Source of the DNA: CAIKXD01 sp035439485
GTDB taxonomy: Bacteria; Bacteroidota; Bacteroidia; UBA4408
Direction: 5' to 3'
Assembly (NCBI GenBank): GCA_035439485.1
Contig: DAORKI010000001.1
Coordinates: 77,044 to 141,043, forward strand
Length of the DNA: 64,000 bases
A model generated the notes under the pieces. That model was given only the letters and a program-made list of their open reading frames with translations, did not search any database and was not told the origin of the DNA. Positions 17,045-26,004 of the stretch are shown here, piece by piece (within the stretch, counting starts at the first letter, position 1; every line of letters starts with the position of its first letter). Position numbers and translations under genes: made by a program.

Positions 17045-17846
17045 AATTAATAAAATAGGAAACGTTGAGAGTGGTAATTTTCTTCTTCTGGCAGGTCCTT
17101 GCGTAGTAGAAAGTAAAGCAAATTTATTTGAAATAGCCTCACATTTGAGCCGTATTTCTGCTGAATTAAAAATTCCGTTGGTTTTAAAAGCTTCTTATAA
17201 AAAAGCCAATAGATCAAAACTAAGCTCATTTACAGGAATTGGAAATGAAAAGGCATTAGAAATATTAGCATTGGCAGGAGAACAATATAATTTACCAACT
17301 GTAACTGATATTCATACAGAGCAAGAAGCAGCATTAGCCGCAAAATATGTTGATGTATTGCAAATTCCAGCCTTTTTATGTAGGCAAACGGATTTGTTAT
17401 TGGCAGCTGGAGAAACTGGGAAATGGGTAAATATTAAGAAAGGTCAATTTGTATCGGCATACTCAATGAAATTTGCAGTAGAAAAAGTGAGACAATCAGG
17501 AAATCATCAAATTATGCTTACCGAGAGAGGCACTACTTTTGGCTATCATGATTTAATTGTTGATTACAGAAATATTCCTGAAATGCAAAAGCATGATGTG
17601 CCAGTAGTTCTTGATGTTACACACTCTTTACAACAACCTAATCAAGAAAGTGGCGTTACAGGTGGTAGGCCTGATTTAATTCCAACCATTGCTGCTGCAG
17701 GCGTGGCTGCTGGTGCTGATGGTTTATTTATTGAAACACACCCTGATCCCAAAAATGCCAAGTCAGATGGTGCTAATATGCTTCAATTGGATGAGATTGA
17801 GCCATTAATGAAAAAATTGATAAAAATTAGACAGGCAATCAAATAA
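17025..17846 (+). CDS. kdsA: 3-deoxy-8-phosphooctulonate synthase (KDO8P synthase)
   Basis: KdsA condenses PEP with arabinose 5-phosphate to give KDO 8-phosphate, which feeds the inner core of LPS. The 273-residue TIM-barrel protein shows LLLAGPCVVES (residues 21-30), VLKASYKKANRSK, VTDIHTEQEA, VLQIPAFLCRQTDLL, NIKKGQF, TERGTTFGYHDLIVDYR, VVLDVTHSLQQPN and FIETHPDPKNAKSDGANML. Cys26 in the first motif is the metal-ligand Cys of the metal-dependent class (as in Aquifex); the metal-independent E. coli enzyme has Asn there. The start overlaps the preceding membrane protein by 20 nt, and the next gene follows 2 bp after the stop, so the gene lies deep in an operon. Confidence 0.96.
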   Translation: MKILISKINKIGNVESGNFLLLAGPCVVESKANLFEIASHLSRISAELKIPLVLKASYKKANRSKLSSFTGIGNEKALEILALAGEQYNLPTVTDIHTEQEAALAAKYVDVLQIPAFLCRQTDLLLAAGETGKWVNIKKGQFVSAYSMKFAVEKVRQSGNHQIMLTERGTTFGYHDLIVDYRNIPEMQKHDVPVVLDVTHSLQQPNQESGVTGGRPDLIPTIAAAGVAAGADGLFIETHPDPKNAKSDGANMLQLDEIEPLMKKLIKIRQAIK

Positions 17847-17848
17847 AA

Positions 17849-19366
17849 ATGAGAGACTTGAAATTATACCTTTTGTTAACCTTATTATTCATGTTTGGCG
17901 TTAATATTTTTTGCTATGATTTGGCTAAAGCACAAACACAAAAATTTCAAAAAGTTTATGGTGGTTATTCCTATGATCAAGGCAATGATTTAATACAATT
18001 GGCTGATACAGGTTATTTGCTTCTTTGCACTTCAAATAGTTTTTCTACAAGCTCTGACCTTTATTTGCTCAAAGTTGACAAACTTGGGAATTACGAATGG
18101 CAACATACCTATGGAGGCAATGAAATAGAAGGAGCATGTAAAATAAAATTCACCAATGATGGAAACATAGTTTTAGCAGGTCACACCAGTAGCTTTGTAA
18201 ACAATTCGTACGATTTTTATTTAATAAAAGCGAATATGTTGGGGGATACCATTTGGACTAAACATTATGGAGGAAGTGAATGGGATTTTGCCAATAGTAT
18301 GGATACTTGTGCTGATGGTGGTTTTATTATGGCTGGTAAAACTTATGACACAGGGAACGAATTCAGTGACATGTTAATTATTAAGGTTGATGCTAATGGC
18401 AATGAGCAATGGCAAAAGAAAATTGGTGGAAATAAAGATGATGTTGCAAATGCAATAGTAACTGTGGCAGATGGTTATTTGATATGTGGTAGCACAGAAA
18501 GTATTGGTTCTGGTAGTAAAGACATTTATGTAATTAAATTAGATATAAATGGGAATTTGATTTGGGAACGAACATTTGGTGATATTTATGATGACGAAGG
18601 AGCCAATGTTTATATTGAGTCAAGTGGGCTATTGGTGATTTCAGGAAAAACTAAGTTAGTTAACTACCCAAATAACTATAACACCTTCTTGATTAAGATT
18701 AGAAATGATGGTTCTCAATATTGGGCATTTCAAAATAGCTCAATAGGAACGGTAGGTAATCAAATTAATTTTGCCATTCCTGGATACAATAACGGAATAA
18801 CTTCAGTAGGACAATTCGATCTTAATTTTCCAGGTGTAAATGACGTTTTTCTATATATTAATGATTCTTCAGGAAGTTATTTAAATAGCGGAACCTATGG
18901 TGGAAGTTTTGAAGATGTTGGAAAAAGTGTAATTAAAACTTTAGATTATGGCTATGCTGTTATTGGCACTTCAAATAGTTTTGGGTCAGGACTTTCTAAT
19001 ATCTATTTTATAAAAACTGATACTTTGACACCCTCAGATGTTGACTTAACAGTTTATGTTGGTGTAAATGAGAAAAGCATTTTAGCTGAGGTTCAGAATC
19101 AAATTTACCCTAATCCAATTCAACATTCAGCCACGATTTCTTTAAATTATCCATATTCAATTTTTGCTGACCAAAATTTTAATTTAAACATCATAAATCA
19201 GCTTGGAGAAAATGTGAGTAATCAAGTTGATATTATGTTAAAGGACTACAGTAATTCAACAAACATCATCTTAAATAATTTAAGTTTGGCCAACGGCATG
19301 TATTATTACAATATAAATGTTAGTGGTAAATCCATCACACAAGGAAAGTTTACAGTACTCAAATAA
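17849..19366 (+). CDS. T9SS-sorted secreted protein with delta-60-like beta-propeller repeats
   Basis: The 505-residue protein has a signal peptide (to about residue 29, KAQTQ) and then roughly seven repeats of about 50 residues of the form 'GGYLLLCTSNSF...DLYLLKVDKLGNYEWQHTYGG'. These repeats of WxxxYGG plus (D/Y)xxLIKVDxxGN type are common in Bacteroidota secreted proteins and are expected to fold as a beta-propeller. The C-terminal ~85 residues (YPNPIQHSATISL... to GKFTVLK) form a T9SS type A sorting domain. Function is unknown; surface display or secretion is predicted. It begins 2 bp after kdsA, and its stop overlaps the ATG of the next gene by one base. Confidence 0.82.
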   Translation: MRDLKLYLLLTLLFMFGVNIFCYDLAKAQTQKFQKVYGGYSYDQGNDLIQLADTGYLLLCTSNSFSTSSDLYLLKVDKLGNYEWQHTYGGNEIEGACKIKFTNDGNIVLAGHTSSFVNNSYDFYLIKANMLGDTIWTKHYGGSEWDFANSMDTCADGGFIMAGKTYDTGNEFSDMLIIKVDANGNEQWQKKIGGNKDDVANAIVTVADGYLICGSTESIGSGSKDIYVIKLDINGNLIWERTFGDIYDDEGANVYIESSGLLVISGKTKLVNYPNNYNTFLIKIRNDGSQYWAFQNSSIGTVGNQINFAIPGYNNGITSVGQFDLNFPGVNDVFLYINDSSGSYLNSGTYGGSFEDVGKSVIKTLDYGYAVIGTSNSFGSGLSNIYFIKTDTLTPSDVDLTVYVGVNEKSILAEVQNQIYPNPIQHSATISLNYPYSIFADQNFNLNIINQLGENVSNQVDIMLKDYSNSTNIILNNLSLANGMYYYNINVSGKSITQGKFTVLK

Positions 19367-20166
19367 TGCATCAATTTTATCGAGATAAAGTAGTTTGGAT
19401 TACCGGTGCATCATCTGGAATTGGAGCAGCATTAGCCTATGAATTGGCTCATTTTGAAATTAAATTAATAATATCTGCCAGGCGTTATCAAGAACTTCAA
19501 GATTTAAAGGAAAAATGTAATTCACTTCCTGCAGAAATTTATATTTTACCATTTGATTTATTAGCTCTTGACAACTTTGAAAGCTTGACCAATCAAGTGA
19601 TAAGTAAACATGGTAGAATAGACATTTTGTTTAATAATGGTGGCATAAGTCAGCGTTCTTTGCTAAGTGAAACTCCAATTGAAGTGGACAGAAAAATTAT
19701 GGAAATTAATTTTTTTGCCAATATCAAGCTAAGCAAATGCGTTTTGCCTTTTATGCTCAAACAAAACTATGGTCATTTTGTAATAACAAGCAGTCTTTCA
19801 GGGAAGTTTGGTTTTTACGAACGTTCCGCGTATGCGGCATCAAAACATGCGCTCCATGGTTTTTATGAGTCATTATTTTTGGAAAATAGAACTCAAGGCG
19901 TTAGAATTACAATGATTTGTCCTGGATCAATAAAAACAGATATTGCTCAATTTGCCTTAAATAAAGAAGGTTTGCCTGCTATGGCTAAAGATGGTAGATT
20001 AGAAAAAGGGATGGAAGCATCGGTTTGTGCACAAAGAATTATTCAAGCCGTAGCCAAAGAAAAGTTGGAAGTATTGGTAGGGAAATCGGAAATCATACCT
20101 GTATATTTAAAGAGATTTTTTCCAATGCTTTTTTGGAAATTAATGTATAAATTAAGGCCAAATTAG
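19366..20166 (+). CDS. Short-chain dehydrogenase/reductase
   Basis: A classical SDR of 266 residues. The cofactor motif TGASSGIG is at residues 13-20, the NNGG structural motif at 90-93, and the catalytic Ser at 142-143 with Tyr156 and Lys160 (YAASK) after it. A CPGSIKTDI segment follows, as in related reductases. SARR at residues 37-40 suggests NADP(H) preference (inference from the basic residues). The C-terminal ~30 residues (KRFFPMLFWKLMYKLRPN) are basic and hydrophobic and could associate with the membrane. The substrate is not predictable. The start ATG overlaps the preceding stop (TAATG), implying translational coupling. Confidence 0.88.
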   Translation: MHQFYRDKVVWITGASSGIGAALAYELAHFEIKLIISARRYQELQDLKEKCNSLPAEIYILPFDLLALDNFESLTNQVISKHGRIDILFNNGGISQRSLLSETPIEVDRKIMEINFFANIKLSKCVLPFMLKQNYGHFVITSSLSGKFGFYERSAYAASKHALHGFYESLFLENRTQGVRITMICPGSIKTDIAQFALNKEGLPAMAKDGRLEKGMEASVCAQRIIQAVAKEKLEVLVGKSEIIPVYLKRFFPMLFWKLMYKLRPN

Positions 20167-20175
20167 AATAATCTA

Positions 20176-21510
20176 TTGGTGGAAAAAGTCTTTAAATATT
20201 CGACATTTTTAAGTGTTTTATTAGCATGTATAATTTTTTTATCTTTCAAACAATTAAAAAATAACAATTGGAATCGTTGTATAGGTAGCGATGGAAAGGG
20301 TTATTACGCCTATCTTCCAGCTTTTTTTATATATCAAAATACACAATTTGAATTTGTTGATTTATATGAAAGCAAGTATTATAAGTCTGAGAACTATGTT
20401 AAATTTACCAATGAAATTGAAGGAAAAAATGTAAATAAATATTGGATGGGAACTGCACTATTGATGAGTCCATTTTTTTTGACTGCTCATTTTTTAGCCC
20501 ATGTTCTTAATCAAACCACTGATGGGTATTCCTTTATTTATCAAATGATGGTTGCTGTTGCCGCGAGCTTTTATTTGTTGCTAGGTCTCTATTATTTAAG
20601 GAAATTATTACTGCTATTACAATTTAAAGAACAAGTAATTTTAATAGCTAGTTTTACCATAGTATTTGCAAGTAATTTATTTTATTACACAGTGGCAGAA
20701 CCAAGTATGTCACATGTATATTCCTTTAGTTTAATTTGCATGTTTGCTTATTTTGCTCAAAGTTTTTTCCAAACCTTTGAAAACAAGTATTTTAATTATT
20801 TAATTATTGCGCTTGCCATCATCACTCTTATTAGGCCAACCAACATTTTGGTGATTTTATCATTACCCTTTTTTAGCCAAAATTTAAACAATTTTAAAAC
20901 AGCTTTTTCTTACCTAAAACCAAAGAAAATATTTTCTTCAATTTTCGCTTTTTTTGCACTACTCTCTTTACAAATTATTTACTATAAATTAGCTGTTGGT
21001 AGCTATTTTATTTATAGTTATAGCAATGAACATTTTAATTTTTTGCAACCACATTTAAATGAATTTTTGTTTAGTTATCGCAGAGGTTTATTTTTATATG
21101 CCCCTATACTTTTAATTGCTAGTTTAGGATTAGTCATACTTGCAAAAAAATCGATATTTCAATCCATTAGTTTATTTTTATTTTTGGTAATCATAACTTA
21201 TGTATTATCATCTTGGTGGATGTGGTATTATGGTGGAGGTTTTGGTATGCGACCAATGATTGATTTCTTTGCTTTTTTTGCTATATTATTATCTTTAATA
21301 ATTCAAACCGTTTATGAGCATAAATGGCCAAAACAAATAATGATTGTTATTTTTGGATGTTGTATTATGTTATCACAAATTCAAACTTATCAAAAGGTCA
21401 ATTTTATAATGCCTTGGGATGGAGTTAATAAAGACATCTATTGGAAAATATTTTTAAAAACCAATAAGGACTATATTGGAAAATACAAAGGAGAATTTAA
21501 TGCACAATAA
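20176..21510 (+). CDS. Polytopic membrane protein, GT-C-like (unknown substrate)
   Basis: A 444-residue protein with a TTG start (a GTG follows immediately) and about ten membrane helices. The first external loop has CIGSDGKGYYAYLPAFFIY, an acidic residue followed by an aromatic stretch like that of GT-C glycosyltransferases. Later come ALLMSPFFLTAHFLAH, LIRPTNILVIL ('RP' motif frequent in these proteins) and SSWWMWYYGGGFGMRPMIDFF, a conserved-looking loop. It may act in cell-surface glycan assembly like its neighbours at 10017 and 15575, but no activity can be assigned. It overlaps the aminotransferase gene by 11 nt. Confidence 0.65.
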   Translation: MVEKVFKYSTFLSVLLACIIFLSFKQLKNNNWNRCIGSDGKGYYAYLPAFFIYQNTQFEFVDLYESKYYKSENYVKFTNEIEGKNVNKYWMGTALLMSPFFLTAHFLAHVLNQTTDGYSFIYQMMVAVAASFYLLLGLYYLRKLLLLLQFKEQVILIASFTIVFASNLFYYTVAEPSMSHVYSFSLICMFAYFAQSFFQTFENKYFNYLIIALAIITLIRPTNILVILSLPFFSQNLNNFKTAFSYLKPKKIFSSIFAFFALLSLQIIYYKLAVGSYFIYSYSNEHFNFLQPHLNEFLFSYRRGLFLYAPILLIASLGLVILAKKSIFQSISLFLFLVIITYVLSSWWMWYYGGGFGMRPMIDFFAFFAILLSLIIQTVYEHKWPKQIMIVIFGCCIMLSQIQTYQKVNFIMPWDGVNKDIYWKIFLKTNKDYIGKYKGEFNAQ

Positions 21511-22690
21511 CCGACAGCTTTTTTTGCATCATAATGCACAAACTACATTTTTTCCATTACTTTTAGAAATGGAAAGAGCAGCAGGTACCTTTATCTGGGA
21601 TGTGAACGGAAAGCGTTATTTTGATTTAATATCAGGTATTGCAGTAAGTAATGTGGGACATGGTAATAAAAAAGTAATTGATGCCATCACCAATCAAGTG
21701 CAGAACTATATGCATTTGATGGTATATGGTGAATATGTGCAGTCGCCTCAGGTACAATTTGCAAAAAAATTGTGCGAAATATTACCATTAAATTTGCAAA
21801 GCGTTTATTTTGTGAACTCTGGTGCTGAAGCAGTTGACGGTGCATTAAAATTAGCTAAACGCTTTACAGGAAGATTTAAAACAATTTCATGTAAAAATGC
21901 ATATCATGGCAGCTCACAAGGAGTTTTGAGCGTTATGGGCAATGAAGCATACAAACAAGCTTATCGGCCATTGATACCTGGAAATAAATTAATTGAATTT
22001 GGAAAGATTGAAGATTTAAAATTAATTGATGATTCCATTGCATGCGTGGTTATTGAAACAGTACAAGGAGAAGCAGGGGTTAGAACTGCTGAAATTAGTT
22101 ACTTTAAAGCTTTAATTGAAACTTGTAAAAAATACGGTGTACTACTTATATTAGATGAAATTCAATGCGGTATGGGGCGTACAGGCAAAATGTTTGCCTT
22201 TGAACATGTTGGAATTGTGCCTGATATTTTATGTTTAAGTAAAAGTTTAGGTGGTGGAATGCCTTTGGGAGCATTTATTTCCTCAAAAGAAATTATGCAA
22301 ACTTTGGCCTATGAGCCAATGCTTGGTCACATTACTACTTTTGGTGGTCATCCAGTGTGCTGTGCTGCAGGTTTAGCTGCATTAGAATATACTCTAGAAA
22401 ATAATTTAATTGCACTGATTGAAGAAAAGGAACGCTTATTTAGAAGTAAATTGCTCCATCCCCAAATAAAGGATATAAGAGGTCTAGGTTTGCTTTTGGC
22501 ACTTCAATTTGATTCGTTCGAAACCAATAAAAAAATAATTGATTGTTGTATCAAAAATGGGCTTATAAGCGATTGGTTTTTATTTTGTGATGATGCTATG
22601 CGTATTGCACCGCCTTTGATTATTTCAAAAGAAGAAATTGAAGAGGCTTGTGAAATAATTTTAAAAAGTATTGATGAAATATTAGTTTAG
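21500..22690 (+). CDS. Class III aminotransferase (ornithine/acetylornithine type)
   Basis: A PLP-dependent fold-type I aminotransferase of 396 residues. The start ATG at 21500 is preceded by AAAGGAG, a good ribosome-binding site that sits inside the previous gene. Motifs include VNSGAEAVDGALKLAKR (PLP phosphate region), AYHGSSQG, VIETVQGEAGV, LDEIQCGMGRTG with Asp219 contacting the pyridine nitrogen, and LSKSLGGGMPLGAF with the Schiff-base Lys248. These match the ArgD/RocD/omega-transaminase group. No arginine or proline pathway genes are nearby, and the surrounding envelope genes leave the amine donor open. Exact substrate is undetermined. Confidence 0.88.
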   Translation: MHNNRQLFLHHNAQTTFFPLLLEMERAAGTFIWDVNGKRYFDLISGIAVSNVGHGNKKVIDAITNQVQNYMHLMVYGEYVQSPQVQFAKKLCEILPLNLQSVYFVNSGAEAVDGALKLAKRFTGRFKTISCKNAYHGSSQGVLSVMGNEAYKQAYRPLIPGNKLIEFGKIEDLKLIDDSIACVVIETVQGEAGVRTAEISYFKALIETCKKYGVLLILDEIQCGMGRTGKMFAFEHVGIVPDILCLSKSLGGGMPLGAFISSKEIMQTLAYEPMLGHITTFGGHPVCCAAGLAALEYTLENNLIALIEEKERLFRSKLLHPQIKDIRGLGLLLALQFDSFETNKKIIDCCIKNGLISDWFLFCDDAMRIAPPLIISKEEIEEACEIILKSIDEILV

Positions 22691-22695
22691 CAATT

Positions 22696-23577
22696 ATGAA
22701 AATAAGGTATTTTTTATTTTGGGTTCTTGTGTCAGCTTACATCCAATCATTGGCTCAACCCTATACTGATATTGCATCTTTAAGTGCTCAGCAATTAAAT
22801 ACGAAATACAAAAATATTCCAAATAAAAACATCACTAACAATTACTTTGCAGGATTGTTATTACCTTTTAAAATTGATTCTAATAATACCATTATTGTTA
22901 GGCTTAATGCTGAGCAATTAGTAACTAAGAATATCAGAGAACCTCAAGTTACAGGCAATTTGTATGCTGTCACTTTAGGTGTTGGGATGCAACATTTTTT
23001 TAGCAAAAAATTTTCCACAGTATTTCTTCTAATGCCTAAAATAGCTAGCGATTTTAAAGATAAGTTGAATAAATATGATAAACAGTATGGTGGTTCATTA
23101 TTACTTCAATATAAGTTTGGTAAAAACATGCGAGCGAAAGCAGGATTATTTTACAATCGAGAACCATTTGGTAATTTTTTTGTACCTCTATTTGGGGTTG
23201 ATTGGCAAATTAGTCCGCGTTGGATGTTATATGGCACTTTCCCGCTTTTGAACCGCATAGAATTTAAAATAAATGAACATTTTTATACAGGTGTTGGAGC
23301 AAGAATTTATGGCAGAAGTTATCGTTTAAATAGTTTTTGGAACTACAACTATATTTGGAATCAAGAAAACCAAATAAAGTATTTTATAGATTGTTATATC
23401 ACTAAAAAAATGGTTTGCTATGCAGAGGTGGGTCGAACCTTGGGTTATGGTCCAAAACAAGTTTTATTTAATAAGTCACGAGATTTTGTGATTGAAAACA
23501 ATCCTTTGTATCAGCCTCTTATACAAGGTTTTTTTGTAAATGCAGGCCTTGCCTTTAGGATAAGAAGTGGCATATAA
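22696..23577 (+). CDS. Outer-membrane beta-barrel protein, DUF6268-like (tentative)
   Basis: The 293-residue protein has a signal peptide (KIRYFLFWVLVSAYIQSLAQ) and alternating strands, such as LYAVTLGVGMQHFFSKKFSTVFLLMPKIASDF, GSLLLQYKFGKNMRAKAGLFYNREPFGNFFVPLFGVDWQIS and RWMLYGTFP-LLNRIEFK. The pattern 'P.FG.DW.i...W.LYG.lP' is what I associate with the DUF6268 outer-membrane family, a tentative match. It starts 5 bp after the aminotransferase gene and ends 5 bp before the convergent S41 peptidase gene, closing the same-strand run that began at 12704. Confidence 0.72.
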   Translation: MKIRYFLFWVLVSAYIQSLAQPYTDIASLSAQQLNTKYKNIPNKNITNNYFAGLLLPFKIDSNNTIIVRLNAEQLVTKNIREPQVTGNLYAVTLGVGMQHFFSKKFSTVFLLMPKIASDFKDKLNKYDKQYGGSLLLQYKFGKNMRAKAGLFYNREPFGNFFVPLFGVDWQISPRWMLYGTFPLLNRIEFKINEHFYTGVGARIYGRSYRLNSFWNYNYIWNQENQIKYFIDCYITKKMVCYAEVGRTLGYGPKQVLFNKSRDFVIENNPLYQPLIQGFFVNAGLAFRIRSGI

Positions 23578-23582
23578 TAACC

Positions 23583-25199
23583 TTATTTTGAAAGTTCAGC
23601 TAAGGCTTTTTTACATGCTTCATCATTAGCATTTTTAACAACAAACCATGCTTCTTGATTAAATAAAACCTTTGCTATGTATGCCTTTAAGTGTATGCTT
23701 AAGATATCAAAGCCTTTGGTTAAATCATTAGCGTTGTTAATTTTATTTTTTGTTGCATATGTTTTGAGTTCATTCAATAACGCGTTATTTACCTTAAATT
23801 GTTCATTAAATTGATTGGCGTTTTTATAGTTAAAGTTGCTTCTGTTTTTGTTTACATATTCTAAAGCAAAATCATTTATCACATTTTTGTATATCAATTC
23901 AGAGATATATTTACTCAATTTAGTTGTATCAATTGGTATAAAATAATCGGGCATTATACCACCTCCACCATAAACAATTTTGCCTTTTGGGGTAGTGTAT
24001 TTAAGTTTTTTATTAGTTTTTACACTGTCTTTATTTACCAATTCACCTGAGTCATACCTATCTATTTCTTCATGATAATAATCTGCTAAATGGCCATTTT
24101 CATAAGGTTTTTGAATACATCTACCAGTTGGAGTGTAATACCTTGCAATAGTTAATCTAATAGCCGAACCATCTCTAAATTCATTTTGCTCTTGCACCAA
24201 GCCCTTACCAAATGACCTTCTTCCAACAATAATTCCTCTATCATTATCTTGCACGGCTCCTGCAACAATTTCACTAGCTGATGCTGAATTTTCATCAATA
24301 AGTATAGCCAATTTTTGGTTTTCAAATTGACCTTTTTCTGATGCAATCGAATTTTGTCGAGGTTTGTTTTTACCTTGTGTGTAAACAATCATTTTGCCCT
24401 TTGGTAAAAACTCATCACTAATGGCTATTGCAGCATCTAAAAATCCTCCTGGGTTTCCTCTCAAATCAAGCAGCATTTGCTTCATTCCCATTTTCTCCAA
24501 CTTAATTATAGCTTCTTTAAATTCAGTATATGTATTAGAAGCGAATCGACTAATTTTGATAAAACCTGTAATGCTATCCATCATGTAGGACGCATCAACG
24601 CTATAAATTGGTATTCTTCCTCTTGTAATTTTGAAGTTCTCTATTTGCTTTGTGCCAAATCGAAGTACACCAATCGTAACCACCGTGCCACCTTTTCCTT
24701 TTAAATTTTGAAATACCATTTCGTTAGTAATGCCAACTCCTGCAACCTTTTTGCCATCTACCATGATTATTTTATCGCCACTTTTAATACCTACTTTTTC
24801 TGATGGGCCACCAGGAATTGCTGTTACAACATAAATAGTATCACGCAAAATATTGAATTCTATGCCAATTCCTTCAAAATTCCCATTTAATGGTTCGTTA
24901 GTTGCTTGTAAATCAGTGGCTGGAATATAAGCCGAGTGAGGATCGAGATTGCTCAACAAATTTTCGATTGTCAAATCTGTTAAACTATCACGATCAAGAG
25001 TATCAACATAATCTCTTACCACATAATCTAACAATTCATCTAATTTATTAGCAGATAAATTACTGCTGTTGAACATTTCAATTAATTGATTGTGCTGGCT
25101 ATTTCTGTTTAACCTGATACCAATAAAAATACCTATTACAAGCACTATTGCAAAAAAGAGCGGTAAAAACGGGTTGTTATTTTTTGGTGAATTTTCCAA
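23583..25199 (-). CDS. S41 family C-terminal processing peptidase
   Basis: A periplasmic serine protease of the CtpA/Prc type, 538 residues. There is an N-terminal membrane anchor or uncleaved signal (residues ~12-30, FLPLFFAIVLVIGIFIGIRL). A PDZ domain lies near 95-180 (GIGIEFNI...GGPSEKVGIKSGDKIIMVDGKKVAG), then the tail-specific protease core with LLDLRGNPGGFLDAA and the catalytic Ser/Lys pair in DENSASASEIVAGAVQD and GRRSFGKGLVQ. A C-terminal helical region of ~130 residues follows. Such proteases clip C-termini of envelope proteins. It is the last gene of a five-gene minus-strand cluster, 23 bp after the dCMP deaminase. Confidence 0.94.
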   Translation of the reverse strand: MENSPKNNNPFLPLFFAIVLVIGIFIGIRLNRNSQHNQLIEMFNSSNLSANKLDELLDYVVRDYVDTLDRDSLTDLTIENLLSNLDPHSAYIPATDLQATNEPLNGNFEGIGIEFNILRDTIYVVTAIPGGPSEKVGIKSGDKIIMVDGKKVAGVGITNEMVFQNLKGKGGTVVTIGVLRFGTKQIENFKITRGRIPIYSVDASYMMDSITGFIKISRFASNTYTEFKEAIIKLEKMGMKQMLLDLRGNPGGFLDAAIAISDEFLPKGKMIVYTQGKNKPRQNSIASEKGQFENQKLAILIDENSASASEIVAGAVQDNDRGIIVGRRSFGKGLVQEQNEFRDGSAIRLTIARYYTPTGRCIQKPYENGHLADYYHEEIDRYDSGELVNKDSVKTNKKLKYTTPKGKIVYGGGGIMPDYFIPIDTTKLSKYISELIYKNVINDFALEYVNKNRSNFNYKNANQFNEQFKVNNALLNELKTYATKNKINNANDLTKGFDILSIHLKAYIAKVLFNQEAWFVVKNANDEACKKALAELSK

Positions 25200-25222
25200 G
25201 ATTAATTTTTAAGTTTTTAATC

Positions 25223-25693
25223 TTAAGAGGGTAAGTTTAGTGTACTAAATTTTACTACATCAACACCAAATTTTTTAAGAAAATCAACCCCTTCATCGCT
25301 TGGAATTTTCTTATATTCAGCATAACTGTTGAGGTAAATTACTTTTTTAATGCCTGTGGTAAAAATAATTCGAGCACAAGCTATACAAGGAGATAATGTT
25401 ATGTAAAGAGTAGCACCCTCAACACTTACATTATTTTTTGATGCATATAAAATTGCGTTTTGTTCGGCATGTAATGCCAAAGAGCAACTACCTTTGCTAT
25501 CTCTTGGACAGCCCTCTTCGGGCCATTCAACATCACAATTATGAGTACCTGCGGGGGGCCCATTATAGCCTAATGATACAATTCTTGTATCTTTTGTTAA
25601 TACTGCACCCACATGCATCTTTACACAATGAGAGCGTTGTGCCAATTTTTGGGCTAGCTCCATATAAATTACATCAAAACTAGGCTTTGCCAT
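25223..25693 (-). CDS. Deoxycytidylate (dCMP) deaminase family protein
   Basis: Zinc-dependent deamination of dCMP to dUMP supplies the thymidylate pathway. The 156-residue cytosolic protein has the zinc signature: H75-A-E77 (LALHAEQNAI) and PC103-x2-C106 (SPCIACARII). GYNGPPAGTHNC, specific to the dCMP deaminase/ComEB group, follows SLGYNG, and GCPRDSKGSC resembles the second-zinc loop of that group. The Tyr-rich C-terminal (YLNSYAEYKKIPSDEGVDFLKKFGV) is typical as well. The gene is 42 bp after purS, giving a nucleotide-metabolism pair within the cluster. Confidence 0.92.
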   Translation of the reverse strand: MAKPSFDVIYMELAQKLAQRSHCVKMHVGAVLTKDTRIVSLGYNGPPAGTHNCDVEWPEEGCPRDSKGSCSLALHAEQNAILYASKNNVSVEGATLYITLSPCIACARIIFTTGIKKVIYLNSYAEYKKIPSDEGVDFLKKFGVDVVKFSTLNLPS

Positions 25694-25735
25694 TTAATTT
25701 AATATTGCGGCTATTTTTTTATTGAAGTAATAAAA

Positions 25736-25993
25736 TTAAGATTGTATTTCAACTAATTCAAATTGATAGCTTTCCATAATTTGATTGGCAAGTAATTTCT
25801 TACAAGCTTCATCCACTTTGCTCTTAGCAGTGTTTTTATCAGCAGCTTCAACTTCTAGGCTAATATGTTTTCCAATACGAACATTACTTATTTCTGGCAG
25901 GTGTAAATTTTTCATGCTTTGAGAAACTGCTTTTCCTTGCGGATCAAGAAGTGCTTTAAGAGGCATGATATCAATTTCGGCTCTGAATTTCAT
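25736..25993 (-). CDS. purS: Phosphoribosylformylglycinamidine synthase subunit PurS
   Basis: PurS is the small structural subunit that bridges PurL and PurQ in the split FGAM synthase of purine biosynthesis. The 85-residue protein has the family's length and form: an N-terminal strand (KFRAEIDIMPLKALLDPQGKAVSQSMKNL), a conserved 'DPQG' motif, a second strand VRIGKHISLEVEA and a helix (AKSKVDEACKKLLAN). purL and purQ are not in the window. It lies 11 bp downstream of pssA and 42 bp upstream of the dCMP deaminase. Confidence 0.92.
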   Translation of the reverse strand: MKFRAEIDIMPLKALLDPQGKAVSQSMKNLHLPEISNVRIGKHISLEVEAADKNTAKSKVDEACKKLLANQIMESYQFELVEIQS

Positions 25994-26004
25994 TGTAATT
26001 TCAA

